The notes below the pieces were generated by a model. It did not search any database. It had not been told where the DNA came from and was given only the letters and a program-made list of their open reading frames with translations. The position numbers and the translations under genes are program-made. From Devosia riboflavina (GTDB lineage: Bacteria; Pseudomonadota; Alphaproteobacteria; Rhizobiales; Devosiaceae), in contig NZ_JQGC01000004.1 of assembly GCF_000743575.1 (NCBI RefSeq), positions 124,001-188,000 of the forward strand: a stretch of 64,000 bases of DNA, read 5' to 3'. Positions 1-8,403 of the stretch are shown piece after piece; positions within the stretch are counted from its first letter, which is position 1, and the number at the start of each line of letters is the position of its first letter.

Positions 1-770
1 AATACATTGGACGGAGCCGTCACAGGAATGAGCGAAGTCAGCGCGAGATAGAGCGGCAATTGCGGGAACGCCAGGACGAACTCGACAAACCGCTGCACCC
101 AGGCATCGAGCCGCCCGCCGATATAGCCCGAGGTAATCCCCACCAGCGTCCCGACAATCGTTGTCAGCGCCACCACCACAAGGGCAATCGTCAGCGAAAT
201 CCGCGACCCGACAATACCGCGCGAGAGAATATCTCGCCCGAACTTGTCCGTGCCCAGGAGCTGGATCGGCCGCCCATCGGTCGAGCCGAAGAAGTGAATA
301 TTGGAAGGGATGAACCACAGGAAGTAATAGGAATAACCCTCTACAAAAAACCCGGTCGGCGTCGGATTGTCGAGCACGGGCCCGGTCAGCGGCTGAAACG
401 TCACCGGATCGAATTCGCCGGTGTCCCCAATCGGATAGACATGCGGGATCAGGCTGAAATTACCGGCCGAATCCTGAAAAGCGATCACATCGGGCGGCGC
501 AAAAGGCAAGTTCGTTGCCTTCGGGTCCATCACTGCGAAGAAATCGGCAAAGATGGAAACAAAGAGCAGCAGGCCGACGAGAACGAGGCCAATCATGCCC
601 ATGGTTGAGCGCCGGAACCGCCGCCACACCAGGCTCGCATAGGTCTCGTTGCCCGAGCCGTAGCGGGTCACGACCGGCGCGACATCGGCCTCTTCGGCCG
701 GCGTCGGAGCCGGGCCACCGCCAACGTCGGTGGGCAGGGGAATGGAGGAATGCGTATCCACTTTGGTCAT
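1..770 (-). CDS. ABC transporter permease, OppC/DppC type (3' end cut by window)
   Basis: Second membrane component of an Opp/Dpp-type (family 5) uptake system. 256 residues are visible and the C-terminus lies outside the window. A membrane segment spans about residues 59-76. The family signature LLGTDKFGRDILSRG is at about 171-185, followed by further membrane segments. Between TM1 and the signature lies a periplasmic stretch of about 95 residues, longer than the 30-40 I would expect in a plain OppC. The ATG overlaps the stop of the preceding permease (ATGA at 767-770), so the two are translationally coupled. The ATPase genes are presumably beyond the left edge. The substrate is not evident; long family-5 systems of this kind in rhizobia include peptide, opine and galactoside (Agp) importers. 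Confidence 0.9.
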   Translation of the reverse strand, partial: MTKVDTHSSIPLPTDVGGGPAPTPAEEADVAPVVTRYGSGNETYASLVWRRFRRSTMGMIGLVLVGLLLFVSIFADFFAVMDPKATNLPFAPPDVIAFQDSAGNFSLIPHVYPIGDTGEFDPVTFQPLTGPVLDNPTPTGFFVEGYSYYFLWFIPSNIHFFGSTDGRPIQLLGTDKFGRDILSRGIVGSRISLTIALVVVALTTIVGTLVGITSGYIGGRLDAWVQRFVEFVLAFPQLPLYLALTSLIPVTAPSNV

Positions 771-1789
771 TCTGCCGATCCTCCCAGACGAATGCGCGGA
801 TCGAGCGCGACGAGCAACAGGTCGGAAATGATGTTGCCGATGATGAGCGTGGTGGCGAGCACCAGCATGAACGAGGCGGTGACGAACACGTCGCCCACGG
901 CCATGGAGCCGACAATGGCCGGCCCGACAGTCGCAAGCCCGAACACCACGGCAACTTCGATTTCACCGGTGAGCATATAGGGCAGCACCACGCCTTGATA
1001 GGCGATCAGCGGATGCAGCGCATTGGGCACGGCATGCTTCATGATCACGGCGCCTTCCGGCAGGCCCTTGGCCCGCGCGGTCTCGACATATTGGCTGTTG
1101 AGCACGTCGAGGAGGTTGGCGCGCATCACGCGCATATTGTAGGCGAGCCCGCCAAAGGTGGCGATGAAGATCACCGGCCAGACATGGTAGACGAGATCGA
1201 CGAACTTGCCCCAGCTCCAGGGCTGCCCGCCCCAACGGGCGGAAAAGAACATGCCCACTTCCTGGACGTTCATCTTGAACACCAGGACGTAGAGAATGAT
1301 GATCGCGAGCAGGAACCGCGGGATCGTCATGCCGAGGAACGAGATGATGCCGAGCAGCGTATCGGTCCAGGAATATTGACGGGTCGCCGCGACGATGCCG
1401 AGGCCGATGCCCAGCATCGAAGCCAGGATGTGACACACCAGCGCCAGCGCAATGGTGGCCGGCAGGCGTTCGGCGATCACATTGCCCACGGGCTTGTTGT
1501 AGTAGAGCGAGTGCCCGAAATCGAAACGGGTGACGATGCCGGTGATCCAACGGAAATACTGCACGATCAGCGGATCATTGAGCCCGTTGGCCTGGCGATA
1601 GGCCTCGGCCTGAATCTCGGCAAGGTCGGGCCGCACGCCGCCCTGGTTGATCAGCATGGAGCGGATATAGTCGGCATAGTCGCCGGGCGGCGCCTGGATG
1701 ATGGCGAAGGTCACAATGCTGAGCAGAAACAGCAATGGGATCGCGCCAAGCACACGCATCATAAGAAATCGAAGCATGAACGGCCTCAC
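767..1789 (-). CDS. ABC transporter permease, OppB/DppB type
   Basis: First membrane component of the same family-5 importer, 340 residues, a normal length. TM1 is at about residues 13-32, and several further hydrophobic segments follow residue 107. The cytoplasmic EAA loop that docks the ATPase is at about 234-255 (YVETARAKGLPEG). The C-terminus carries the family ending LDPRIRLGG. It lies 160 bp downstream of the binding-protein gene and overlaps the next permease by 4 nt. Context and family are clear; substrate is unknown. Confidence 0.92.
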   Translation of the reverse strand: MRPFMLRFLMMRVLGAIPLLFLLSIVTFAIIQAPPGDYADYIRSMLINQGGVRPDLAEIQAEAYRQANGLNDPLIVQYFRWITGIVTRFDFGHSLYYNKPVGNVIAERLPATIALALVCHILASMLGIGLGIVAATRQYSWTDTLLGIISFLGMTIPRFLLAIIILYVLVFKMNVQEVGMFFSARWGGQPWSWGKFVDLVYHVWPVIFIATFGGLAYNMRVMRANLLDVLNSQYVETARAKGLPEGAVIMKHAVPNALHPLIAYQGVVLPYMLTGEIEVAVVFGLATVGPAIVGSMAVGDVFVTASFMLVLATTLIIGNIISDLLLVALDPRIRLGGSAE

Positions 1790-1805
1790 TGGCTAGGGGC
1801 ACAAC

Positions 1806-1920
1806 CCCTTCCCCCAACCCTCTCCCCGGAGGGCGAGGGGGCGGATCGCCGACAGAGCGCGATCCTGCCAAGGTCATTGAACGGATCCCCTACCCTTGCG
1901 TGGGAGGGGCCGGGGTGAGG
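1806..1920. repeat. C/G-rich intergenic palindromic repeat
   Basis: The spacer between binding protein and permease holds C-rich blocks (CCCCCAACCCTCTCCCC at 1811-1827) followed by G-rich ones (GTGGGAGGGGCCGGGGTGAGG at the right end). These form an imperfect inverted repeat. It resembles in composition the element at 57492-57599 and looks like a dispersed intergenic repeat, but sequence identity between the two is loose. Confidence 0.4.
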
Positions 1921-1938
1921 GGCGGCTGGCCGCCCCTC
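1917..1938 (-). other. Intercistronic stem-loop after the binding-protein gene
   Basis: A perfect 10-bp inverted repeat GAGGGGCGGC/GCCGCCCCTC with a 2-nt spacer begins 12 nt after the stop of the substrate-binding protein. There is no U tract. Stem-loops at this position often protect the 3' end of the binding-protein mRNA and let it be made in excess over the permeases; that role is inferred here. Confidence 0.6.
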
Positions 1939-1949
1939 GCTGCGTCGGA

Positions 1950-4031
1950 TCAGGCCGGACCGGCACTGCCCGGAGCGCCAGGCAGCGTTTCCGGATGCAG
2001 TTCAAAGTCGCCCTGCTTGTCCGCCGGAACGAAGACGCGTTCGCGGATGATGTTGTCTTCAGCCCAGTTGAACATGAAGATCGGGGCACCGGCCGGGATA
2101 TTGGCGAAGCGCTTGTTGATGATCAGCGCACCCGGATACTGGGTGAGACCCACCGAGTAGACGTTCTCGGTGAAAATCTGCTGATACTGCTTCATCAGTT
2201 CCGAACGTTCGGCATTGTCGCTGGTCGAAACGAACTTGGTGACGATGTCGACCAGTTCCTGTTCGAAAGGCAGGAGGTCGAGCGTGCCATCCGTGCCGCC
2301 GCGGTGGAAGCTGTGGATGGTCGGCCCGGTCGGAGCCAGCGCCGCGGTGTTCTGCACCACCGACACCATTTCCGCACCCTGACGCACCACCTGCCAGTCG
2401 AACTGACCGGCCTGGGCCATGTCATCGCGCGCCGTACCCTGCTGGAAGTTGGCGATGACGCGCAGGCCAAGCGGTTCCATCATCGCGATGATGCCTTCGG
2501 CCAGGTTCGTATCCGTGCCGTAGTCCGAATTGGCGAGCAGCGTGATTTCCACGTCGGCGCCGCCAGTGGTGCCCGCGGGGAAGTTGCGGATGCCATTGCC
2601 ATCGGTGTCAACGAGCCCCAGGCCATCGAGCAGAGCGCCCGCGCCATCGGCGTTGAACGGATAGTAGACGGTGGAAGCCTTGTCGTAATAGGCCGTGCCG
2701 GCATAGAGACCGCCCGGATAGATGGCGGTGAACGGACCACGCACCAGCGATTCACCCAGGCGCTGCCGGTCTACAGCGGCCGAAATGGCCTTGCGGAATT
2801 CCGGATTGCGGTTGAGTTCGCGGATGGCCTGGGCGCGTTCGTCCGGTTCACCCCAGCCATTGGCCGAGAAGTTGAACTGCAGCGCATAGCCGATGGTACG
2901 AGCGCCGAACTGCAGACGAGCGGGTGCCGTGTCTTCAGCCGAGCGGCGCAGGGCTTCGACATAGCTTTCGGCCTGTTCGAGGTTCGAGAAGTCGCCCGAA
3001 CCGGCAACGGCCTGAACGTCGCGGTCGGCCCAGGTCGAAAGGCGGTAGTGCAGCTCGTTCAGGTAAGGGAGCTGGTTGCCGTTTTCGTCGACCTTCCAGT
3101 AGTAGGGGTTGCGGCGCATGACCACGATATCGTCCGGCCGGTATTCCACCGGCACCCAGGCGCCCATCACCGGAATATTCATATATTCGGGCGGGAAAGC
3201 GTTCTTGTACTGATCGTAGGTATTGGCCGAATTGTACTTGGGGTGTTCCGGCTTGAGGATATGGCTCGGACCCGGGCAGAACGTGCCATAGGCCATGGTA
3301 TAGAGATACTGCGTCGGGAAGGCGTCCTTGAAAGTCCACTTGATCGTATAGGCATCAATGGCTTCCAGCGTCGTGCCGACACCAAAGCTTTCCGGCGTCG
3401 CGCCGTTGAGCGGGCTCACATTGGGGTCGAGAACGTTGTCTTCCCAATAGAACATCACGTCTTCGGAATCGAACGGGTCGCCATCGGACCACTTTGCACC
3501 CTCGATCAGGTGCATGGTCAGCTCATGGCCGTCTTCTGACCATTCCCAGCTCTTGGCCAGGTTCGGCAGCGGTTCAAGTTCGTCGGCCTTGACCTCGAAC
3601 AGCGGACCCGTGCGCGTCAGACATTCGGAAAGGCCGATGTCGATACCGCCCCAGCCCTGGCTCTGGCCGCCGACATAGTTCCAGCCTTCCGGCCGGCCAC
3701 CGATCACATGGCGCATCACATCGCCATAGACGCCGACGCCATCGGGCATGTCGCCGATCTTGAAGACCAGCGGCTCCTTGGGCAGGCGCTCGGCCACGGG
3801 CGGCAGCGTACCGGCCTCGACATATTTCGAGGTCACCCAATCGGGTTCGTGATATTCCGGCAGCGCCTTGAATTCGAGGATATCGCCAACCGAAACGAAG
3901 TTCGGTTCGCTCTGGGCGGCAAAGTCAGGCGGATCCGGCAGGTCGCCGGTCAGTTCCTGGGCCGGAATGGCGAGCATTGATACGGACAGCAAAAGTCCTG
4001 CCCCGCCAAGGGCATAGATAGGCTTTCTCAA
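1950..4031 (-). CDS. ABC transporter substrate-binding protein, family 5 (large form)
   Basis: Periplasmic binding protein of the importer. With the start used here it has 693 residues, clearly longer than typical 530-residue DppA/OppA proteins and similar in size to the large rhizobial sugar/opine members. I chose the TTG at 4031 because AGGGAGG lies 5 nt before it; an in-frame TTG at 4049 has no such site. A signal peptide follows (hydrophobic run, then AIPAQ near residues 20-25). The family-5 core (ELTMHLIEGAKWSDGDPFDSEDV) sits around residues 160-185. First gene of the visible operon, divergent from an AraC regulator that may control it. An intercistronic hairpin follows the stop. An alpha-galactoside substrate (AgpA-like) is only a guess from size. 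Confidence 0.9.
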   Translation of the reverse strand: MRKPIYALGGAGLLLSVSMLAIPAQELTGDLPDPPDFAAQSEPNFVSVGDILEFKALPEYHEPDWVTSKYVEAGTLPPVAERLPKEPLVFKIGDMPDGVGVYGDVMRHVIGGRPEGWNYVGGQSQGWGGIDIGLSECLTRTGPLFEVKADELEPLPNLAKSWEWSEDGHELTMHLIEGAKWSDGDPFDSEDVMFYWEDNVLDPNVSPLNGATPESFGVGTTLEAIDAYTIKWTFKDAFPTQYLYTMAYGTFCPGPSHILKPEHPKYNSANTYDQYKNAFPPEYMNIPVMGAWVPVEYRPDDIVVMRRNPYYWKVDENGNQLPYLNELHYRLSTWADRDVQAVAGSGDFSNLEQAESYVEALRRSAEDTAPARLQFGARTIGYALQFNFSANGWGEPDERAQAIRELNRNPEFRKAISAAVDRQRLGESLVRGPFTAIYPGGLYAGTAYYDKASTVYYPFNADGAGALLDGLGLVDTDGNGIRNFPAGTTGGADVEITLLANSDYGTDTNLAEGIIAMMEPLGLRVIANFQQGTARDDMAQAGQFDWQVVRQGAEMVSVVQNTAALAPTGPTIHSFHRGGTDGTLDLLPFEQELVDIVTKFVSTSDNAERSELMKQYQQIFTENVYSVGLTQYPGALIINKRFANIPAGAPIFMFNWAEDNIIRERVFVPADKQGDFELHPETLPGAPGSAGPA

Positions 4032-4141
4032 TAGAACCTCCCTTTGCAACGAGGCAGCGTTTGGTGCGTCGAGCCAGTCACTCCCACTGACTCCGGGGCC
4101 CCGTGCATGATTGAGAGCCTACGACTTGCATCGGGCGAAAC

Positions 4142-4172
4142 AATCCGGAATGATAGAGACTAATTCCGGGTT
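4142..4172. promoter_or_regulatory. Candidate operator between the ABC operon and its AraC gene
   Basis: AATCCGGAAT (4142-4151) and ATTCCGGGTT (4163-4172) are inverted repeats matching at 9 of 10 positions, with centres 21 bp apart, that is two helical turns on the same DNA face. They lie in the divergent spacer just before the chosen start of the AraC gene. A site for that regulator is the natural reading; it is untested. A second perfect palindrome, CGGGGCCCCG, lies at 4094-4103. Confidence 0.4.
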
Positions 4173-4194
4173 TCTAAGAACTGCGCTGATAAGT

Positions 4195-5112
4195 ATGACT
4201 GTTGCCGAAACCAGCCCTGCCCTACGCCTGCGCGAAAAGGCCCCTCGCCCGACCCCGCGCCCCGACCGGAGCTTTTACGCCTCCGGAAAGGCGTTCGGCC
4301 GTTTCGGCATCCGCGCCTTCCCGCCCCAGATCATGCCTGCCCCCCATAGCCATGGCCATATCGAGTTCAACTGGCTCACCAATGGCCACATGGACTACGT
4401 CTTCGATGGCGGCCCGGTCACCGTAGAAGCCAATCGCCTCGTCGCCTTCTGGGCCGGCATTCCGCACCAGACCGTCGACCTGCGCGAGATCGGCGAAGGC
4501 AAGCAGCTCAATATCTACCTGCCCATGGACGCCTTCCTCGAAATGCCCCAGCTCGGCCGCCTCACCGAAACCCTGATGGGCGGCGGCGTCATCCAGCTCA
4601 CCGCCGACTGCATCGGCCTCGAAACCCTCGAACGCTGGCACGGCGATTATCGCAGCGGCAATTCGCTTCGCACCGACCTAGTGCGCGCCGAAATCGCCAC
4701 CATGTTCCGTAGAGCCGCCATCACCGGCTGGGACACGCTTCTCCCCGCCTGGCTCGAAAAGTCGGGCAGCCGCACCCGCACCGCGACCCCCGTCCGCTAC
4801 GTGGTGCGCATGGTCCGCCATATCGTCGAAAACATCACCGATCCCCTCAGCGCCGAAGACATCGCCAAGGTGGTCGGCCTCCACCCCAATTACGCGACCA
4901 ACCTCTTCACCAAGGTGATGCACATCTCGGTGCAAAAATTCGTCACCCGCATGCGCCTCATCCGCGCCCGCAGCCTCCTCTTCGACGGCAGCCTCTCCAT
5001 TGCCAACGTCGCCTTCCAATCCGGCTTCGTCAGCCAGACCCAGTTCTACGAGCATTTCCGCAAGGCCTACGGCATGACCCCGAGCCAGATGCGCCGGGAC
5101 ACCATCACCTAG
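4195..5112 (+). CDS. AraC-family transcriptional regulator with N-terminal cupin
   Basis: DNA-binding regulator, 305 residues from the ATG used here. The N-terminal half is an AraC-type cupin (PAPHSHGHIEFNWL near residues 45-58). The C-terminal third is a double helix-turn-helix: LSAEDIAKVVGLHPNYATNL, then SIANVAFQSGFVSQTQFYEH and the usual YGMTPSQMR ending. Longer in-frame starts exist (TTG 4111, ATG 4150), but they would run the coding region through the inverted repeat at 4142-4172, and none has a clear ribosome site. Divergent from the family-5 ABC operon, hence probably its regulator. Converges with the next AraC gene, overlapping it by 4 nt. Confidence 0.88.
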   Translation: MTVAETSPALRLREKAPRPTPRPDRSFYASGKAFGRFGIRAFPPQIMPAPHSHGHIEFNWLTNGHMDYVFDGGPVTVEANRLVAFWAGIPHQTVDLREIGEGKQLNIYLPMDAFLEMPQLGRLTETLMGGGVIQLTADCIGLETLERWHGDYRSGNSLRTDLVRAEIATMFRRAAITGWDTLLPAWLEKSGSRTRTATPVRYVVRMVRHIVENITDPLSAEDIAKVVGLHPNYATNLFTKVMHISVQKFVTRMRLIRARSLLFDGSLSIANVAFQSGFVSQTQFYEHFRKAYGMTPSQMRRDTIT

Positions 5113-5930
5113 CCCCGATCCTGCCGCTGCCGGAATTGCAGCGGCGAAAGACCCATCACTTTTCGAAACCGCTGCGAAAAGTAAAACGGGCTCTCGAAGC
5201 CGGCACTCGCCGCCACCTGCTTGATCGGAAAGCTGGTGCGCCGCAGCAGGTCCGCCGCCACCTGCATCCGCCGCGCCTCGATATGCGCCTGCACCGTCGT
5301 TCCCGTTTCCGCCCGAAACAGATGTGCCAGCCGCGAAGCCGACAGCCCCACCGCCAGGCCAATATCCTCGATCAGCAGCTTTTCCCCAAGCCGCCCCTCG
5401 ATATGATCAAGCGCCCGCCTGATCCGCCCATCAAACGCCTGCTCCTCCCGCGCCTGCACCGCATCGCAACCCAATATCAGCGTCTCGAGCGCATTGAACG
5501 CCAGCGCCTCCCGCCGCCGCTCCCCGCTATTGAGCAATTCATGCACGCCGAGAAACTGCCGCCCGAGCCTCTCCCCCGCCTCCCCCTCGATCCGCAGATG
5601 CATCAGCCCCTCGGCAACACTTGGCCAGGCCAACCAATCCACCCAATCAGCCCGCGGCTGAAAATGCGCCCAGACCAGCTCCCACCGCTCCAGCGCCGCC
5701 TCGACCCCATAATCATGCGGCGTCCCCGGCCGCAGCAGCACCCAATCCCCAGGCTCCACCAGCAAATCCCCGCCCGCATGACCGAACCGGCCCCGCCCGC
5801 CGGTGGTCAGCACCAGTAGCCAATCGCCCACCCCGCGCCGCCGCACGGCGCGATAGCCCGATATCTCATGAAAATGCCCGGTCAGCAGCCGCTGCACCGC
5901 CTGATATGGGGCTTCCGCAATCTCGCTCAT
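5109..5930 (-). CDS. AraC-family transcriptional regulator
   Basis: 273 residues. Residues 20-110 look like the cupin-type ligand domain (LLVEPGDWVLLRPGTPHDY). The C-terminal 100 residues carry the AraC HTH pair, with LLIEDIGLAVGLSASRLAHL and the typical FPIKQVAASAGFESPFYFSQ and MGLSPLQFR signatures. It is divergent from the dioxygenase gene starting at 6016 and likely regulates it. Its stop overlaps the stop of the upstream AraC gene tail-to-tail (CTAG). Confidence 0.9.
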   Translation of the reverse strand: MSEIAEAPYQAVQRLLTGHFHEISGYRAVRRRGVGDWLLVLTTGGRGRFGHAGGDLLVEPGDWVLLRPGTPHDYGVEAALERWELVWAHFQPRADWVDWLAWPSVAEGLMHLRIEGEAGERLGRQFLGVHELLNSGERRREALAFNALETLILGCDAVQAREEQAFDGRIRRALDHIEGRLGEKLLIEDIGLAVGLSASRLAHLFRAETGTTVQAHIEARRMQVAADLLRRTSFPIKQVAASAGFESPFYFSQRFRKVMGLSPLQFRQRQDRG

Positions 5931-6015
5931 AGCAGGATATTATATGTCATTGGCAGCATGTTCCATGGCCAATGGCCGCCCGCCCTCATACCCTCAAGCT
6001 AAAGGGGAGGACGAA

Positions 6016-6834
6016 ATGACCTATGCTTTTCTCAACGACACGCAGGCGACCGAGTTCGAGCGCAACGGCTTCGTCGCCATCCGCGGCCTGATCTCACCGG
6101 ACGAAATCGGCGAAATCCGCCAAACCTTCATGGACGCCGCCGCCAATGGCCCCGTCCCCGGCCTCTCCGACACCCCGCGCGGCAACACGCCCAACGATCC
6201 CCTCAGCCGCTATCCCCGCATGATGCACCCGCACAAGCACCCCGACAAATCAGTCGGCCAACTCGCCATGCGCTACATGCTCGACCCGCGCCTGCGCCCC
6301 ATCCTCGCCGACCTCTTCGGCGAAGAGCCCTTCGCCTGCCAGTCCATGTTCTATTTCAAGCCCCCCGGCGCCCGCGGCCAGGATCTCCACCAGGACAATT
6401 TCTACCTACGCGTCAAACCCGGCACCTGCATGGCCGCCTGGATCGCCGTCGACGACGCCGATGCCGGCAATGGCGGCATGATGTGCGTACCAGAGACCGC
6501 CATGCTCGACATCGCCTGCCCCGAACAGGCCGACCCTGCCCTCTTCTTCACCACCGAACACGTCGAGCCCCCTCCCGGCCTCGAACCGCAAATGATGCAG
6601 CTCAAAGCCGGCGACGTCCTCTTCTTCAACGGCAGCGTCATCCACGGCTCGACGCCCAATACGAGCCCCGACCGCTTCCGCCGCTCGCTGATTTTTCATT
6701 ACATCCCGGCCAGCACCAAAGAGATCAGCCACTGGTACGAAGCCCTGAGTTTTGAGGGCGACAAACAGGACATCGCCATCAACATGGACGGCGGCCCCTG
6801 CGGCACCAATCAGCCGGCAATGGGCCCGCACTGA
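6016..6834 (+). CDS. Phytanoyl-CoA dioxygenase (PhyH) family protein
   Basis: Predicted Fe(II)/2-oxoglutarate-dependent oxygenase, 272 residues. The metal triad is visible as H125-x-D127 (QDLHQDNF) and H210 (SVIHGSTPN), with arginines at about 219-223 suited to bind 2-oxoglutarate. The start is fixed by GGGGAGG six bases before the ATG at 6016; an upstream in-frame ATG at 5944 has no such site. It stands alone next to a divergent AraC regulator. PhyH proteins act on very diverse substrates, so the reaction cannot be named; carbohydrate or amino-acid catabolism is plausible from the surroundings. Confidence 0.88.
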   Translation: MTYAFLNDTQATEFERNGFVAIRGLISPDEIGEIRQTFMDAAANGPVPGLSDTPRGNTPNDPLSRYPRMMHPHKHPDKSVGQLAMRYMLDPRLRPILADLFGEEPFACQSMFYFKPPGARGQDLHQDNFYLRVKPGTCMAAWIAVDDADAGNGGMMCVPETAMLDIACPEQADPALFFTTEHVEPPPGLEPQMMQLKAGDVLFFNGSVIHGSTPNTSPDRFRRSLIFHYIPASTKEISHWYEALSFEGDKQDIAINMDGGPCGTNQPAMGPH

Positions 6835-6927
6835 GGCTCCGCCGCCAAACCTCTCCCAGTAGACCTCATGGTGAGGTGCGCAGCGAAGCGCAGCCTCGAA
6901 CCACGAGGGCGTGGCACTCATCTGAAA

Positions 6928-6955
6928 ACAAAAAATCCCCGCTCGCGCGGGGATT
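6928..6955 (-). terminator. Intrinsic terminator, likely for ychF
   Basis: A perfect 9-bp stem AATCCCCGC-TCGC-GCGGGGATT. Read on the minus strand it is followed by a run of six T residues. It lies about 100 nt beyond the ychF stop, after the two-hairpin element. Related stems (CCCCGC-4 nt-GCGGGG) recur at 21119-21144 and 47112-47140. Confidence 0.75.
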
Positions 6956-7003
6956 CAAACATCGGTGCTCCTGGCCCAGCCATTCGCGCATAGCGCTCAT
7001 GGC

Positions 7004-7061
7004 CTTAAGCCCTAAAATCGCTCCACCGGAGCGATTTTGCCGCAGAGCGGCCGGGCTTAAG
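7004..7061 (-). repeat. Two-hairpin 40-nt repeat with gene-specific complementary arms, copy 1
   Basis: The core 7013-7052 contains a perfect 11-bp hairpin AAAATCGCTCC/GGAGCGATTTT and a 5-bp hairpin GCCGC-AGA-GCGGC. It is bracketed by perfect 9-bp arms CTTAAGCCC (7004-7012) and GGGCTTAAG (7053-7061). The right arm overlaps the ychF stop codon. The core recurs at 22098-22137 with one difference, there flanked by a different but again complementary pair of arms. As RNA it would fold into a three-way junction directly after the ychF stop. Confidence 0.85.
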
Positions 7062-8154
7062 TATTAAACTTAAACAGCATCACATCGCCATCCCTAACGA
7101 CATATTCCTTGCCTTCATCACGAGCCTTGCCCGCTTCCTTGGCCGGAACTTCGCCGCCAAGCGTGACGAAATCATCGTAACCAATCGTCTGCGCACGAAT
7201 GAACCCACGCTCGAAATCGGTATGGATGACGCCCGCCGCCTGCGGAGCCTTGTCGCCCTTGTGGATGGTCCAGGCGCGCGTTTCCTTCGGCCCAACCGTA
7301 AAATAGGTCTGCAACCCAAGAAGGTCATAAGCCTCGCGAATAAGACGGTTCAGCCCCGGCTCATGCAGCCCCAGCGATTCCAGATATTCGTTCTGCTCGG
7401 CATCGGGCAATTGCGCCAACTGGCTCTCGATCTCGGCCGAGATGATGACCACGCCCGCGTCATTCGCCTTGGCGTATTCGGCCACCTTGTCGCTCATGGC
7501 ATTGCCCTTTTCGGCAGAGCCTTCATCGACATTGCAGACATAGAGCACCGGCTTCGACGTCAGAAGCTGCAGCTCCTGGAACGCCTTTTCTTCCTCGTTG
7601 GACCGCTCGACAAAGCGCGCCGACTTGCCATCGCGCAACAAGACCAGCGAACGATCGATAAGCTCAAGCGTCAGCTTGGCGTCCTTGTCATTACCCTTGG
7701 CCTTCTTTTCGACGCCGGCGCGGCGCTTCTCAAGGCTTTCGAGGTCAGCCAGCATCAGTTCGGTTTCAACGACTTCCGCGTCGGCCAGCGGATCGACCTT
7801 GTTGGCAACATGGATGATATTGCCGTCTTCAAAGCAGCGCAGCACATAGGCAATGGCGTCGCATTCGCGAATATTGGCCAGAAACTGGTTGCCCAGCCCT
7901 TCGCCCTTCGACGCCCCCTTCACCAGGCCCGCAATATCCACAAAGCTCATGCGCGCCGGCTGAATGGCAATGGACTTGCCGATAGCTGCCAGCTTCTGCA
8001 GCCGCACGTCTGGCACCGGCACGTCACCCACATTGGGCTCGATGGTACAGAACGGAAAGTTGGCGGCAGCCGCCGCGGCGGTGCGGGTAAGCGCGTTGAA
8101 AAGCGTCGACTTGCCGACATTCGGCAGGCCGACGATGCCCATCTTAAAGCCCAT
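7057..8154 (-). CDS. ychF: Redox-regulated ATPase YchF (Obg-like ATPase)
   Basis: Universally conserved ribosome-associated P-loop NTPase, 365 residues. G1 is GLPNVGKST at residues 8-16 and G3 is DIAGL. G4 is NVDE in place of NKxD, the change that makes this family prefer ATP. A coiled-coil middle and a C-terminal TGS domain complete the usual architecture. The start [15 protein letters not shown] matches the family; a longer in-frame extension upstream is repeat DNA and is rejected. CGGAG lies about 9 nt upstream. The usual neighbour pth is absent. The stop codon lies inside the right arm of the repeat at 7004-7061. Confidence 0.97.
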   Translation of the reverse strand: MGFKMGIVGLPNVGKSTLFNALTRTAAAAAANFPFCTIEPNVGDVPVPDVRLQKLAAIGKSIAIQPARMSFVDIAGLVKGASKGEGLGNQFLANIRECDAIAYVLRCFEDGNIIHVANKVDPLADAEVVETELMLADLESLEKRRAGVEKKAKGNDKDAKLTLELIDRSLVLLRDGKSARFVERSNEEEKAFQELQLLTSKPVLYVCNVDEGSAEKGNAMSDKVAEYAKANDAGVVIISAEIESQLAQLPDAEQNEYLESLGLHEPGLNRLIREAYDLLGLQTYFTVGPKETRAWTIHKGDKAPQAAGVIHTDFERGFIRAQTIGYDDFVTLGGEVPAKEAGKARDEGKEYVVRDGDVMLFKFNT

Positions 8155-8294
8155 GGGAAACTCCGGGAAATTGTTGGGTTTCAATTGGGTCGGTTTGACG
8201 TGGATGTCAATGCGTCCCGGGCTCGATCGGTGCCCACGTTGCCCAATACCAACGAGATGCGACTTCGGCACACGCCGATGCCTCCGCTTATCTC

Positions 8295-8365
8295 GGTGTC
8301 ATTCCCGCGAAAGCAGGAACCCCTGTTTTTGAAACGGAGGTTCCCGCTTTCGCGGGAATGACACC
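8295..8365. repeat. Long palindromic repeat (27-bp arms)
   Basis: Arms 8295-8321 and 8339-8365 are inverted repeats with one mismatch. They begin GGTGTCATTCCCGCGAAAGC and are separated by 17 bp. The GTCATTCCCGCGAAAGCGGGAA motif is a familiar dispersed palindromic unit of proteobacterial genomes (from memory). It lies between ychF and the LysE-family gene, downstream of the latter on the minus strand, and could act as its transcription end. Confidence 0.85.
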
Positions 8366-8403
8366 GTGGGAGGACAAAAGACCGAGGATCGTCGAGGACA
8401 GTC

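Noticed and set aside
515..4049. Long open frames on the plus strand opposite the permease and binding-protein genes (hundreds of codons)
   Set aside because: They mirror well-supported minus-strand genes in a GC-rich genome and have Arg/His-rich, domain-free translations. They are antisense shadows.
8155..8271. In-frame N-terminal extension of YchF
   Set aside because: The family starts at [16 protein letters not shown]; the extension runs toward repeat DNA and has no homology to the family.
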